Of a stretch of 64,000 nucleotides of DNA, positions 1 to 12,800 are shown in pieces; position 1 is the first letter of the stretch, and every line of letters begins with the position of its first letter. The DNA comes from Setaria digitata (taxonomy: Eukaryota; Nematoda; Chromadorea; Rhabditida; Setariidae), in assembly GCA_003640385.1 (NCBI GenBank), contig RCAB01000084.1:120864-184863 (forward strand). Direction: 5' to 3'. The position numbers were made by a program, and so were the translations under genes. Under the pieces are notes generated by a model. The model did no database searches, had not been told where the DNA came from, and saw only the letters and a list, made by a program, of their open reading frames with translations.

Positions 1-15
1 TTAGTTTCATTATAG

Positions 16-3000
16 GAGGAACGTAGAAAAATTAAAGAACGAGAGAAAATGGAACGGCGAAAAGCTCGAGTGCAAGCGAAACGAACCGAAAAGAAATCGT
101 CAACAAAAAATGACCGCATTGGCTCAGCTGGTGCTGGTTTAGCTGGAGAAGTTGCTATAAAAACAAGCACAGTGAGTACGGGTAATCATGGGGCCAGAGA
201 TATCGGTAATGGTGTAAGTCGCCCGATTTTAACGAGTGCGCAAAATACCCTCAACACTACCGTATGGAATAGTTCGATTGTTCGTGATCAAGCAACACTT
301 CCATCGCCACCGGTTGAAAAGTATGGATTTCATACTTAGTTCCCAAAGAGCTAATTCCAGAAAGTTTAGCACTTCCTTATTTGCATTATTAAGTCCACCA
401 TAAATTTCGACTCGATGAAATGTAAATATAGCAAATATACTGAATAACTGCTGCATGAACTTCATTTTCAGTCGCCCAGTAATACCATCACCTATAGCTC
501 GCCCTACTCCAAAGGCGAACATGTCTTCTGCTTCAGTAGTAAATGCTGCAGTGAAAAAAGAAGTTGACTTATGGACCGGATCGGATGGAGAACAACGACT
601 TCATGTTACACGAAAGGTTTTCTTTTTTTCTTTTTCTTTTTCTTATAGTTCCTGTTGAAATCAAAGCTATAGTAAAGAAAAATTATGCGCAACAGTCAGT
701 AATTTATTATATCACAGTTTAATATTGCGGTTGGCGATTTTTTGACAATTATTTTTTTTTTCGTATGTATATTTTTAAGAACTAAAATATCCTAATAGAA
801 ATTTTAGCTCTCGGATGGTGCGGTTAAAAAAAACACTGCAGAATTTGCTGCAAATTTCAACACTGCTACTGCAGCTCGTGGAGAAAATGGACAGTACCAG
901 TTTCCATTTGACCCCTCGTTGCAAGATAATTCACAGGCCTTGGTAATTTTTTCTTTTTTTTTTTAAGAATTTGAACTCTTAAGAGGTGAGGCATCAAAAT
1001 GCAGTATGAACGAGTTTGAGATATTTTCAATTAGCGGGTGTTTACAAAAGTGTTCCGGTTTATCAAGGATAATCTACTATTTGGATCAGAACTGAACGGC
1101 AGCGATAGAGTGCCGCCACAAAGATCATTTGATTCGTGAATTTTGGTGCCTGGTTTTTTTACTTGGAAGGTCCTTTATATTCATTGCTGGATTTCCTATG
1201 TTTTGCAGAAAGGGTCATCAAAAGAAACTTTGACTGCTAAACGTGAAGGTGCTTCACCTTTGGCGAACGTCGCACTCGAGGCAAACGATGATGAGTGTCT
1301 CAAGCAGAGATTAGATAAAGTTCGCATTCATAAGTTGTACTCTTTTTTCATTTAGTTGTCTGGAGTCCGGGCTTTTCCTTACTTTTATTAGTCGCACTTC
1401 GTGTCACTCTTTGTTTAATCACTTCCTAACATAAATTATCGTTAATTTTATAAAATATACTTTACTTAGCTATGTACTGTTAAAAATTTTTTAGGTAAAG
1501 GATTTCTGGCCCGGCCAGCAGCAATTTGCAAATAATTTACTTGGAAATGGCAACGAAAGTGCAACAATTGCTCCGTTGGTTACTGACAAGAGTGGTTCTA
1601 ACAGTGTTGCAGTTTCCTCAGTACCACATGGTCCAAACGTTGCTAAGGTATAATTATTTGATTGAATTTTAGTTTTTTGCGTCCAGCGGCAGCGATGTTT
1701 TTCCAAATTTGGAAGTTCAAATAAATATATGTGACTGTGAAGAAGTGAAATCTTTCAGGTTAGACCGCAGCCTCAGGCTAGTGAACAGGTATCGAATAGT
1801 GCTGTAGCAAATTTGAAAGAAGCGGGTTCATCGACTCCGTTTGTTCCGCTGCTACCACCACCTTCGCCTATTGCCTGTTTGCCACCGGGTAAATCAGATA
1901 TTTCAAAAATTGCTTGTTTTAAATGAGTTTATGTTTAGAATCACAGTATACTGGATTCCTATAAAATACTTATGTTTTATGAGGAAGCGGGTACTACATG
2001 TATTACATATATCCATTTTTTGGGTGCTATCAGCATTTCAGTGATATTTTGCAGGAGCCTATCTGCAATCGCTTACGCAGGTGCCACCGCCGGCACCATT
2101 CCCACACTACTCAATGATGTTTGGCGAATCATATAATCCGAATTCCTCAACTACATCCCCTGCTCAAGTGAGAAATTCCATTCAGAGTTAAAAGAGAATG
2201 TGATTCAGTATTGGTCCAGTCTTTTCTATTTAAAACTAGGAATATTGTGGAGTCTCTATTTGTACGACAATTATGTTGTTACATTGTTTTCAATGTTATG
2301 TTGCAGACACTGATTGGTAATGCTGTGTCAGCAAGTCAGGCACAAACAACGCGTTCACGACCTGGTTCATTTGTCGAGCAATCACAGCTCTTTATTCATC
2401 CACCTCCTCCTAATGGTGCAGCGGGAAGTAGTATGACTTGGTCGAATGCCAGTCCACAGATCGAATTACTGGCTGGAATTAGCGGCACACCTCCACTTGC
2501 ATCGCAGCCTGTTAATTCTGTGCAACGTTTCCAAGTTAGCTCGGTAAATGTTTCTGTTTTATTCTTCTTCATTTCTTTTAATTCTATTAGTTTTCGAATC
2601 CTATTATTTTTGTCGATTTTGTGATCCCTTTCAAATTTTATATTTAGCAATTTTATATATTACCTATGGATTCTGCTCGATTGCGAGGCTTAAAAATTCC
2701 TGACATCTTGTAAACTTTTTCCTCAGTCCAATAACATTTCGACTATAATACAGAACAGAATGCTTCCAGCCTCGGTCAGCCTCTGGATTTGGCCCAATGC
2801 CCTCTGTTTTAAGCAGCAATGCTAAAATCCCGCATATGGGACCACCTCCGTCTCATCCACATCAAATTCCCCCACCGTTGCATCCGCCGCACAATTTTAT
2901 GGCTCCCCCTCCCGACTTTGTATCTTTGCAAGGCACTAGTTTGGGTGCTGTCGGTAGTCAACGTAGTGGCGAAACGCAAAGTGTAACGAATAATCCTTTA

Positions 3001-4154
3001 TCACGAAATACAAATGGTACTGTAGGACAAATTCCGCACTTACAGCAGGTAAAGTGTCGTGCATGATTTTTCTAAAATCATACTCAGGAGCCGTTCAAAT
3101 AGCAGAACAATTCCTTGTAGCTTACATTATTTGTTTCAGTTATGGGATATTGCACTTATGCAAAAATGAGAAAGAATTGTTGAACTGAAGCAAGGATTTA
3201 CCGGTGTGTCAAAAACGAAGTTTCAGATTTACCGCTTTTCTGTGGGTAATCAGTCTTCTGTGCTTTAACCGATGATTCCTTATATTTCAGCCACTGAATT
3301 TTTCGCAACCTTCGCAAACTGGATATTCCATGTCAGCAGCTGCAACGTTCAATCAGCCACCACAGCTTCATCCATTTACAGCTCCACCACCGCCGATACG
3401 TTATCCAGCAGTTCCACAACTTGCAAGTAATGATGCAAATGGCGTTGTGACGGCTGGTTGGACGAGAGCTCCCACACTTTCTTTCAAATATACAAACAGT
3501 ATGTTTTTATAAGATTCATCAGCTCCCCAAATTTAAAAAAAAAAAAAAAATTTTCTTTTTTTCTGCTGTTTTTGGAGAGCAGTGTATAAATAGTCACCAT
3601 CGCAGAGAAATTTTGTTTAGGTAATGTACTCCCGGTAAGTCGTCCTCCCCTCTCACGTTTCCAAACATCGGACCGCTGGGCAATACCAGCTAACCTTCCA
3701 GTGCAATATCATGGCGGACAAAATTACCAGGTTCCTTTCTTTCTTTATCACATACAGCAGTCTTTTTTGAATGTTGGTAGAGTATTCTAACTAGAGCTGC
3801 ATTTTAATGGGATATAAGTAAACGGTTTTATGGAAGTGATTTCTCAATTTTGACATTTATCGCTTTCAAAATTCATGGTATTTGATGTTAAGTAATGATT
3901 GAAATAAGTTTTGTTTTTTGATGTTTGATTTGATTACATTTTCATTTCAGCATCAGAATGCTAATAAAGACAATAGTGATGGAGTGATTCACGGTAATAT
4001 TGATCGCTTCCAAGGGACACATGTAAACAGTACTCGTGGTCCAACACCGGAAGAAAATAGTGTTCGTGCTAGCTCCGTGTCTAGTATTTCTGCTTCCGGC
4101 ACGACTGAACCGCTGGATAACTCAAATCGACAAAAAAAAGCAGCTAAAGTTTAA
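16..4154 (+). CDS. Proline/Gln-rich low-complexity protein, C-terminal part (5' end outside window)
   Basis: I do not recognise this protein. Twelve exons join in one frame: 16-320, 472-616, 808-942, 1209-1319, 1495-1647, 1759-1888, 2055-2167, 2307-2543, 2770-3048, 3291-3498, 3621-3730, 3951-4154, giving 709 residues in the window. The first exon opens after an acceptor (TATAG), so the start lies upstream. It encodes a short highly charged helix-like stretch (ERRKIKEREKMERRKARVQ) and the rest is Ser/Pro/Gln/Asn-rich, with HPPPP, GPPPSHPHQIPPP and APPPPIRYP tracts; the end is basic (RQKKAAKV). No folded domain, membrane segment or signal is visible. Composition is like large RNA-binding or scaffold proteins such as the PRRC2/BAT2 group, but I see no diagnostic motif, so that is only a guess. 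Splice phases are consistent throughout, which supports a real gene. Confidence 0.72.
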
Positions 4155-6244
4155 GCGTTTTCTTAGTTGAGGCTGAAAATAGTGGATTTTGAATCATCTA
4201 TTAGGTAACAGTTTCCAGTTCATTTATTGTTGTTAATGCCTTATTTCTTCCAAAAGTACTTTGCTTTATAGCCATTTCCCTTCTTTCCAACATTGCAAAA
4301 AGAGCTGGAAACTGAGTTATATTTTTTTCGCGGCGTTTATGAAAATTCAAACAATAATTCTTTTATTTAGTAATTTGCCTCTCACTCATGTTTGTTCAGT
4401 TATATATCCTCTTTGCCTCCTTCTCTTCAAGAATTTTGTCAGCTTATTCGAAAAAAAAAAAAATGTATTCTGTTCTATTTTTCCCTTCATAACGTGTTTG
4501 TGTAGATCTACTTGATCCGCTGGGAAAGACGTTTTCTTTACCTTTTTTCCTCAAAATTTTTGCATTAGATAAAATAATGTTGCTGTGAAATTTTATTTCA
4601 AATACTTCATGCTTGAATTTTTTAAATATGCGAAGTTTTTGGTGCTGGCATGAAGAAATTAAATGGAAATTGGTCAGTGAAATTATCGATTGATGAGTTT
4701 TAAATAACTTTCTCAGTTTGCCACATTATAGCATTTTTTCACTCTTCCTTTTTTCATTTAGTATCAGTTGTGTATCGTTAAACTATGCTGATGCGTAGTT
4801 TAGTTGTAATATGTTAATCTTCATAACTCTGAGATATGTTTTCAAATCCTTCACAAACATTTATTTGTTTATAATGCTTATCAGACTTTATTTCTTTCGC
4901 TGATACATTTGGCAATATTGTCATAAGTAGCGACACCAACGGCGATAGTAGGAAGCAGTTGTGTGATTTTCTACTTTGTTTTTTAATTTATTTTTCCACA
5001 GTATATTGATTTTTTTTATTTGGTATTCACACAGACAAATACATCTAGATATGTTGATGAGGAAGTAGGCCAAGATAATAAATCATTATACATTAGGGAC
5101 ATACCTTCATATGCAATAGTTTCATAAAATTGATGTGCTGCCGAATACTTAAAATCGTTGATACTCCGAAGTATCGCTGGAGTGTTGCCTAATCTTTTAG
5201 AGATTAGTTTACTGATTCATCTTTTGGAAAGATTTGTTATAAGCCTTGTTGCGTGTATTACCATAAATAACTGCACAACCGACTTTGTACTTTGTTTGCG
5301 TATTTACTAATCATTTGATGACCTTGAAATAGTACCTACAGCTAAAGGTCACACAGCTAAACATGCCTGATTTTTGCAGCTAGTTTGCAGTCGTTTTTTA
5401 TAAACATACAGGAGATGAGGTCTCGTCGTTGAAGTCCTGGAAATTAGTTATAGTTCTAAATGCTGTTTTCCCGACAGGATGTATTTATTTGATTTGTGGG
5501 TTTTCATTTTCCTAATTGTATTTCGAATGGTCCCATCTTCCTGTTTGAAAATTTCCCTATCAAATGTTTGCATGAGTTTTCTTTTCATTATTTTCCTCTT
5601 TCCAGTTTATCCTTATTTGCGGAGTTGTATTCCTTTTGATAATTTACAGAAGAAATTGTTTTTTTTATTTCTCTTTTTTTTTTGTCGACAAGATGTTGCA
5701 CGCTGCTGTCGTTGCCATCCTGATGTTTTTAAAGCGGTTCAACCCGTCGACACATTTCTAGAATTTAATTGGATTAAAATATTCTTGTCGTCTTTGAATT
5801 CGGATGATTCAATGAATATGAAGAACAGAAAATTGACATCTCTCTATGCAGTGCTATTGGCGCTTGGCTTGCTTGTTTTCCCTCCAAATGAAATCCTCTC
5901 CCCCTACAAGATTTTTTTTGCGATTCTTTTCTGCTAGGTTGCACTGTCGTCGTTGGATTTTATCTGGGGAAAAGACTGTTCCATTTGACACTCAGGAGTT
6001 TCTTCCTTTTGTTTGGGATTCCTCCTCCATGTTATTTTTGAGCCCAGGAATACTATTTGTTACGAATCATTTTCGTTTTTGAAGTGGAATGCTTTTTTCG
6101 GCACACGTGGGTTGGGTGGGTCCTCCTTGTTCATGAGAGAGGCCAAAGCAATTGTTTTAGAGATGCGTTGTGCAGATATTTGCCCTTATCCATTTGAGCT
6201 TCCCTTCTGAATTCTGCGGCTCGAACATTTCTGAAATATTTTAG
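4155..6244. other. Intergenic / 3' UTR, no gene seen
   Basis: AT-rich sequence with T and A runs between the stop of the proline-rich gene and ORC5. The open frames at 5479-5937 and 5846-6210 lack plausible starts, splice context or protein similarity. A TTTTAG at about 6239-6244, 41 bases before the ORC5 start codon, may be the trans-splice acceptor for ORC5. Confidence 0.5.
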
Positions 6245-6285
6245 GCTAGGTATCGAAGAAGTGTTTTCTTCCTGTAAACACGGTG

Positions 6286-9200
6286 ATGTCGGCCATGGAA
6301 GCAACATGTTCAAAGAAGCTTTGGCAGATTGTTTCTGTTTTGAGATGTCGCAATTCGAGTATCACCCATTTGCACGTGTATGGTACAACTGCTGGTCCAA
6401 AAGATGAAGTGATGCAAAAAGTTGTTGAAGAAGTAAAGGAGAATGATGAAGTTTGTTTTACACTTAAAATTGCAGAGCTTTTGGAAGAGCTTCGAAGGGG
6501 GAAGGCAGAAAAACTTTGACTTTATAGTGGATCTCTTGGCTGAACGTGCGTGTCTGTCTTAACCCGTGACAAAATTGAAAATAACTGAATTCGGTTGCCC
6601 GCTGATTCTTTTGGCAAGCAGTATTAAATAACAGAGTGATTTAAGGGAACTATTGTTTAGAGATGAAGGAAGTATTGTTATCCGAATGGAATATATCACG
6701 ACTAAAATTTATGTAATTGCAGAGTACTGAATAGAATGCTCAAATATAAACCTCATCAAGTGCCTGCTGTCATAGAGTTCAGTTTATCTAGAACTTCCAC
6801 ATTGTGTTAACTCTTCATTTTTACTTTACTAAATTATTTAGGTTATGGTGCTGCGCGTGAACTGTTATGTGAATCATAGATCTCACAAATTGTTTTGTCA
6901 AGGCCTGTATAATTTGTTGCCTCATTCAAAAGCTGGCAAAAAAGTCGAGAACTTAGAAAGCGTATTTGAAGAATGTAAAGCGGAATTGCAGTATGTGAAG
7001 TCGGTGGTAATGGTTGTCATTCTGAACAACGCGGAAATGTTGCTCAATTTCCCACCTAGCTTTTTGCAAGCATTCTTTTCCATTCCGAAGAAGGTAATAT
7101 TTATTTATAGCTTTAATTCGTCAGGCAAACAGACAATATTTTTGTTTGATTATATGAACTAAAGTTTGGAAAGAACACAGTTAGTTCGTAAGTTCTGAGA
7201 CTTGTTATGCGGAAAATTTTTGGTTCTTCTGATATTCATCTGCAATCTGGGCAAATGAGTTTTTCTTTTTCCATATTTTTTCCAAATAGATATTGTAGTT
7301 GTAAAATTTTCTTATATTTGTGGTTCTTCACTACAAATGCTTCCTGATGCACTTTTTATCTAGTATGGCGGCACCATAAAATTAGTGTCAGTTGCTCGAC
7401 TACCGTGGACACGGTTTGAAATCACCGAACATATATCTTCACCTGTGCAGTTCGCCTTTGAAGCTTTATCGAAAGGTATGCTTGACTTGTCGAATTCCTA
7501 AGTTATTTACAGATATTTTAGTTTGATTTATATTGTAGTGCAGAAGCTGCTCTTCTTTCCAGAAAGACTCCTGTTGCATTACTTATTCTGTTTTTGCATC
7601 GAATTTGTTGGGAACTTTTAAAAATCTTATTTTTGTATCGAATATGTCGGGAACTTTTGGAAAGAAAGCAATAAAATCTATTGATGAAGTAAAGGAGTTA
7701 TATAAAATGCGATTGAGAATTGTGTTGAAACAGAAGAGGTGAACAAATACTGACAGCTTTTATACGGTTTCATATAAAGTATTTTAGCTTGTTTATTCAG
7801 CTGGTTAAATTTTTTAGCTGGTGTACATTTGTTGTCAAATTCTTCCATTAAAGGTGAGGTTCAGGAGGCGCTGTCCACAAGGCTCAATTTTGACAACAAT
7901 TTTGTTCGGTGTATGCTCGATATGGTTTATTCTGTGTGTCGTGACCTAAACCAATTATCTTATATCGTATGTTTTGATTTTTCAAATAGAGTTTATTGAA
8001 AGGAAGTTTTCCTTTCTTTCATGCCATTATGGAAATCTGACATAATTCATTAAGCCCTCTGAGCCGACATGATATATATGTTAATTTTCGTAAGCTGTAG
8101 TAGATTCTAATTGATTTCGCATCTTCAGATTGAAAAATTATGGGATACTGGAACTGGTGATGGGAATTGGGCAAACAGTGCTACATCAAACAAGTTGAAG
8201 GCGTGCTATACAGCTAGGGGACAAAGTAGAACTGACGAATTGTTCTATCGCAATGAGAAAAGACCTGTGGTATTTTCATGACTTTACTGTTTTTGCAAAA
8301 GTAGATTTTGTACTGTATATTCTTTGACAAGATCTAGCGTAATTTCCAGCATCAAAATATATAAAATCTGAGCTGCCGCTGCTATAATGAGAAGACAAAT
8401 AAATGTTTAGTCTTGGTTTAAATTCCCGTTGCAGGAAGATGGACAGACATTTTGCTTGTCGACAAGTGCAAAGTATTTACTTATTGCAGCTTACTGTGCG
8501 AGTTACAATCCACCTAGTAGTGATCGGCGTTTTTTCACTAAGGTAGTTGTGTATTTATTCCTTGCAAAACTCCTTATTTTTTTTTTTTAAAAAGTTTGGA
8601 AGAAATGCTTGGCTCATCAGACGTGTGTCGAATCTCATTCATCATTCTCCTTCTTATAAAGGCCATTAATCACAATTTCAAGAAAGCTACTGACTGTGTT
8701 TCGTTCGATTCATCCATCTTTTCCATAATCATTCTTTTTACTGAAAAAAAAATAGTGATTAAGTAAACTTATTAAGAAATTAAGTACTTCTAGTATATGT
8801 TTACTGCCAGTATTTTTTTCCGTTCCAGTAACCCACATTATTTATTTGATCTTAGTCTTCGGGCTATATTGTTCTCAATTCTGTACTCTTGAGACGTATC
8901 TTCTACAAGCCTGGATCAAAGTTGGATTTCATGGATGAATATCAATAATTAATACATAATTGAAATTACATTCAGTGTTTTCCTTCAAATACTTCATATT
9001 TTTCTCCTAAGATGTTTCTTTCTCGTTTCGATCTCAATCGAAGAATTTCTAGTCTAGATGATGTTGATATGTGCGAAAAACAAATGGTTTCAATTTTTAT
9101 TGGGCGGATTTAAAAAGATAATTGCAGAACCACGGAAAACAACGCCGTCGTGCACCAACCACAAAGGGATCAAGAAACAACTTAGAATTAGCTCATGAGA

Positions 9201-9806
9201 CTGGTCCGAAACCGTTTCCTGTGCAGAGACTGCTTTTCATTTATCTTGCAATGCTCGAAAAGCATGATATGAGAAGCCATTGCGCTGCAGATATTCATGC
9301 GCAGGTTGCCAAATTTGTTGTTAACACCTTGCATATAATGCTTGTTTAATGCAAAAATTGCTGTTCTTCAAAATGGGTTATTTATTTTTTTATCTTTTTT
9401 ATATATATTTATTTTTATATTACTGCAATATAACATTATTTAAGGTTGCGGAACTGTGTGCAATGGGCTTTTTGAACCGGGTTTCTGCTGACGGAAATCT
9501 TGATACTCCGAAATATCGCTGCATCGCAACTTTCGAGTTTTCGGAGCAGTTGGCTAAGTTAGTTTTTATTTTCTTTTTTTTTTTGGTATAGTACAAATTC
9601 TTAATGAAGATTTGTTTTTTTTTTTTTTATTCATCAAAAGACAATTAGTTAAGGAAGAGAAGGAAGATGGCTTTATATATACATATTTACTTTTTAAGCC
9701 GGAGTAACTATTTTTTTTTTTTTTTTTTTACATAGGCATTACTGGTTCTATTTTCAGGACGATGGGTATCGAAATTCGTGATTTCCTTATTGACTTCTCG
9801 TCATAA
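6286..9806 (+). CDS. ORC5: Origin recognition complex subunit 5
   Basis: Subunit of the nuclear origin recognition complex that loads the MCM helicase. Nine exons: 6286-6450, 6842-7093, 7364-7475, 7818-7966, 8129-8269, 8435-8542, 9128-9304, 9445-9557, 9758-9806; 421 residues, close to the usual ~435. Family landmarks in order are the AAA+ core with VNC after the first strand, the SVCRDLNQLSYI helix, AAYCASYNPPSSDRRFFTK, the GPKPFPVQRLL segment, and the C-terminal DTPKYRCIATFEF winged-helix strand. The start at 6286 puts the P-loop region at residue 33, as expected. Both nucleotide-binding motifs are degenerate: residues 33-40 read GTTAGPKD instead of GxxxxGK[ST], and 113-120 read VVILNNAE, with Asn117 where the Walker B Asp belongs. 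Identity as ORC5 is firm; ATP binding is doubtful. Confidence 0.95.
7592..7657 (+). repeat. Imperfect tandem duplication inside ORC5 intron 3
   Basis: Two ~28-base copies (7592-7619 and about 7630-7657) share ttttG[C/T]ATCGAAT[T/A]TGT[T/C]GGGAACTTTT with three differences, spaced about 39 bases. Intronic, no coding role seen. Confidence 0.6.
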
Positions 9807-12800
9807 AATTCGCGTTGTGAGTTTTTTGTTTTTTTTTTTCTCCTCGTATGCATGCACAGGTGAAATTGTGATTCGTCTTAGAGATAATGTTTTGACTGAT
9901 GTCCCGAAATTTCTGAAATCCATTCGAAATCCCCTGCTTTTCTGATTCAGAGATTTAATCTTTTTAATTCTCAACTTTTTGCACCTTTTTATCCTTATCA
10001 ATTCTTCTGGCTCTCCTTTCCTCTGTCTCGAATTCGAATTTACAGGTAAAAATTCTTTAGAAATGCAATAATAGGTTTCATTCTCAAGTCAGGGAGTTCT
10101 TTTTAAATGTATATTGCTAGAAAGATTTTGTCGAAGTAAACATCATAAAACTTTGTAAATATATTCCCTCGGCACTCTGAAATTCTGGTGAGCTTTTTGC
10201 CACATAAACAAAGGAATCTATTTCAGATCCATTTTCAAGTCATTCTGTTGTTTCTATATCGAGATCGTACGACGATTCCACCAATCAGCTCATTGTGATA
10301 TTACTTCATATAGAAACAAGATTTCATTTGTGGTGTAGAATAACAAAGTAGCAAAAACAGCTTTTCATGAACAGTAATCGCTTCTATTCATTGATTATTG
10401 TCTTTCACTTTGTATGCTCTACGGTCATATGCATTTTTTGTGATATGATATGGAATCAAGGTAACAACTAACAGCAATTTAAATGTTTAAATTACGTTGG
10501 ATTTAAGAAAAGTACTGCAGTCGATCCGTGGGTAAACTGTGTTATATAATGTGCCACTGGCGATTTGACTGATTCTTTTCCTTGCTTCATACAACAAAAG
10601 TTTTTGCAACAGTTTAACTCTTGGTGCTCTCTTACCTTTTCTTTCCCTTATGATTTCCTTTTTTTTTTCTTTTTTTTTATTTCCTCGATGGATGGCAAAA
10701 CCGATGAAGAAGTCTTTGATTTTTTTTTTTTTGAGCCTTGAATAAGCAGTTAATTTGAGTGGGCTAATACAGTTGGAATTTGGTTCAATAAGATTTTCGT
10801 AACTTAAGGCGTCTTAGTTCTCTTGTTCTCCATTGCCGACGTGATATTGGCCAGAGGAGGTATTCGGATAAATAACTAAGGGAACGAAGCATAATTGGAG
10901 GGTGATTATGAAGCTTGTAAACGATCTTCAACATTTGGGTAATCTATATATACATGAGGAAGAATGAAATGTGGAATCTGATCGAGGGTGTGGCAGTAAG
11001 GGGACAGTTTATTCCTTTTTTTAGTTGGGACTAAGACTTAGCCATTCAGTTCGTTTTACCGTTTGTTCAAGTTCGACAGTATCCAGCCATTGTTGTTTTT
11101 GCGGTCATATGATGCAGAGGTATTATTTCGAAATACAATAAGAAGCTTATTTAGCAGGTTAGGTAACGAAATACTTTTTCTCGTACATCGCTAGTTAGGT
11201 TGATCAACTCACATATTGGACTGTTTGCTGCTTGTATAAAGTAGTAGTTTATTTCAGTCTTCTTCGTAGTCCCGTTAACTCAGTAGTTGTGACAGTTTTT
11301 AAGCTAATTTTGAAATGATCCTTTGCACATAGGCTTCTCATCCTTTGGGGAGCAAGTTTTGAGGATAAATTCCATTTTCAATACCATCAACAGCGCCACT
11401 TTCATGACTTGAATGATGAAAAAGTGCAAATTGCAATTTCTTTTTCGGCAAATTGAAATTGCCGATTAAATAAGCTAATTTTCACGCAAATGTTCGAATT
11501 TTACATTGATATCGAGATGTCGCCCACGGATAAAATGCAGCCCATAGAGTGAGCTCTCTACAACGTTAATAGTTCGCCAGTTTGGATTTCTAATGATAGA
11601 ATTGCTCGATCAGCAATGCCAAGAATTGGGTGGTTAGATCTTTGAAAGACATTGTTTGATAAGAGTTCAATTGGGCCAATATTTATAATTAAAAAAGTGT
11701 AGTAGAAATGTTGCGATCGTAATAATAGGAAAGAAAAACTGTTAGCAATCAGTAATAATGATTAAGGTCATGGGTTAACTGTTTTAATGTATAGTTTTAT
11801 CAGTTCTTAGTTGTATAATTTTATGCTTGGCTTCCTATGATTATAATTTTTTCAAACTCTAAAGAAGTTGGCATTTTTAAAAACAGCTAGTAAGAGCCAA
11901 TTTTGCGAAAAACAGAAGCAGTGATTACGAAAAGGAATGAATATTTTATTATATCGGTGTCAAAAAGGCACACTTTTCTTGTTCTCAGTGCGAGTATTTT
12001 TTAATTTTTGTGAAGTGCCAGTTAAAAAACTTAAAGTAGCACAGAAAAGATAAAAATTTATAGGAAGATTTTCTTTATACTTTTCTTAAAAACAAGTAAA
12101 CTTCAAAAGGAAAAAACTAGCACAATGCGAGCTGTATAAACTCATCTGAAAACGTAACTCAATTTAAATGGTAGATGAGACTAGTCCTTTGCTGATTAAC
12201 CGGTAAGTAAATTCATTTTTCAAATTCACTTTGAAATTTTACGGTGAAGTTAATGAAGCGTATGAAATTATTTAACAGTTCTATTTCATTTTTCTCTTTA
12301 TTTGAATGAGATAATTCTGATTTATCCAGTTTACTATGCATAGCAGACTTTTCCTATCCTTGCATTATCTTAAAAATTATCGTAAATTATCCTTTTCCCT
12401 CTTTCCTATAGCATCGAATGAAGTTCTTCAGGTGTTAAGAATAGATTGGTATATAATCCAAATTTTTTATAAAATATGATTAATTTAGTTGATGGTTCTC
12501 TCTCTATAGTCATTTGAGATCCTTTATGTGAATTTTATAATATTCAAATAACACGGAATTGCAGCTTACTGAACAAAACTCTACTCTAAAATAATCCAAC
12601 GCAATTAAATTTTATTCTTTAAAGAAGTTACAAATACTCATTTTCACTGTTCAATTGTTTCGGAGCAGAAATAGGTGTTCGGCATCTTAGATCACAAATT
12701 ATGGTGATCCTAGAATTGGAAATAAGCCATTGGACGACTAATCTCCTATTTTTTTGCTAAACTTCTTTAAAGGGAAATTGAATCACTGCTTTAATTCAGT

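Noticed and set aside
5156..5182. Sequence TTGATACTCCGAAGTATCGCTG similar to ORC5 exon 8 near 9500
   Set aside because: Only about 22 bases match; too short to prove a duplicated exon.
5479..6210. Plus-strand frames with hydrophobic runs upstream of ORC5
   Set aside because: No good start or splice sites, T-rich composition, no similarity; fits an intergenic/outron region.
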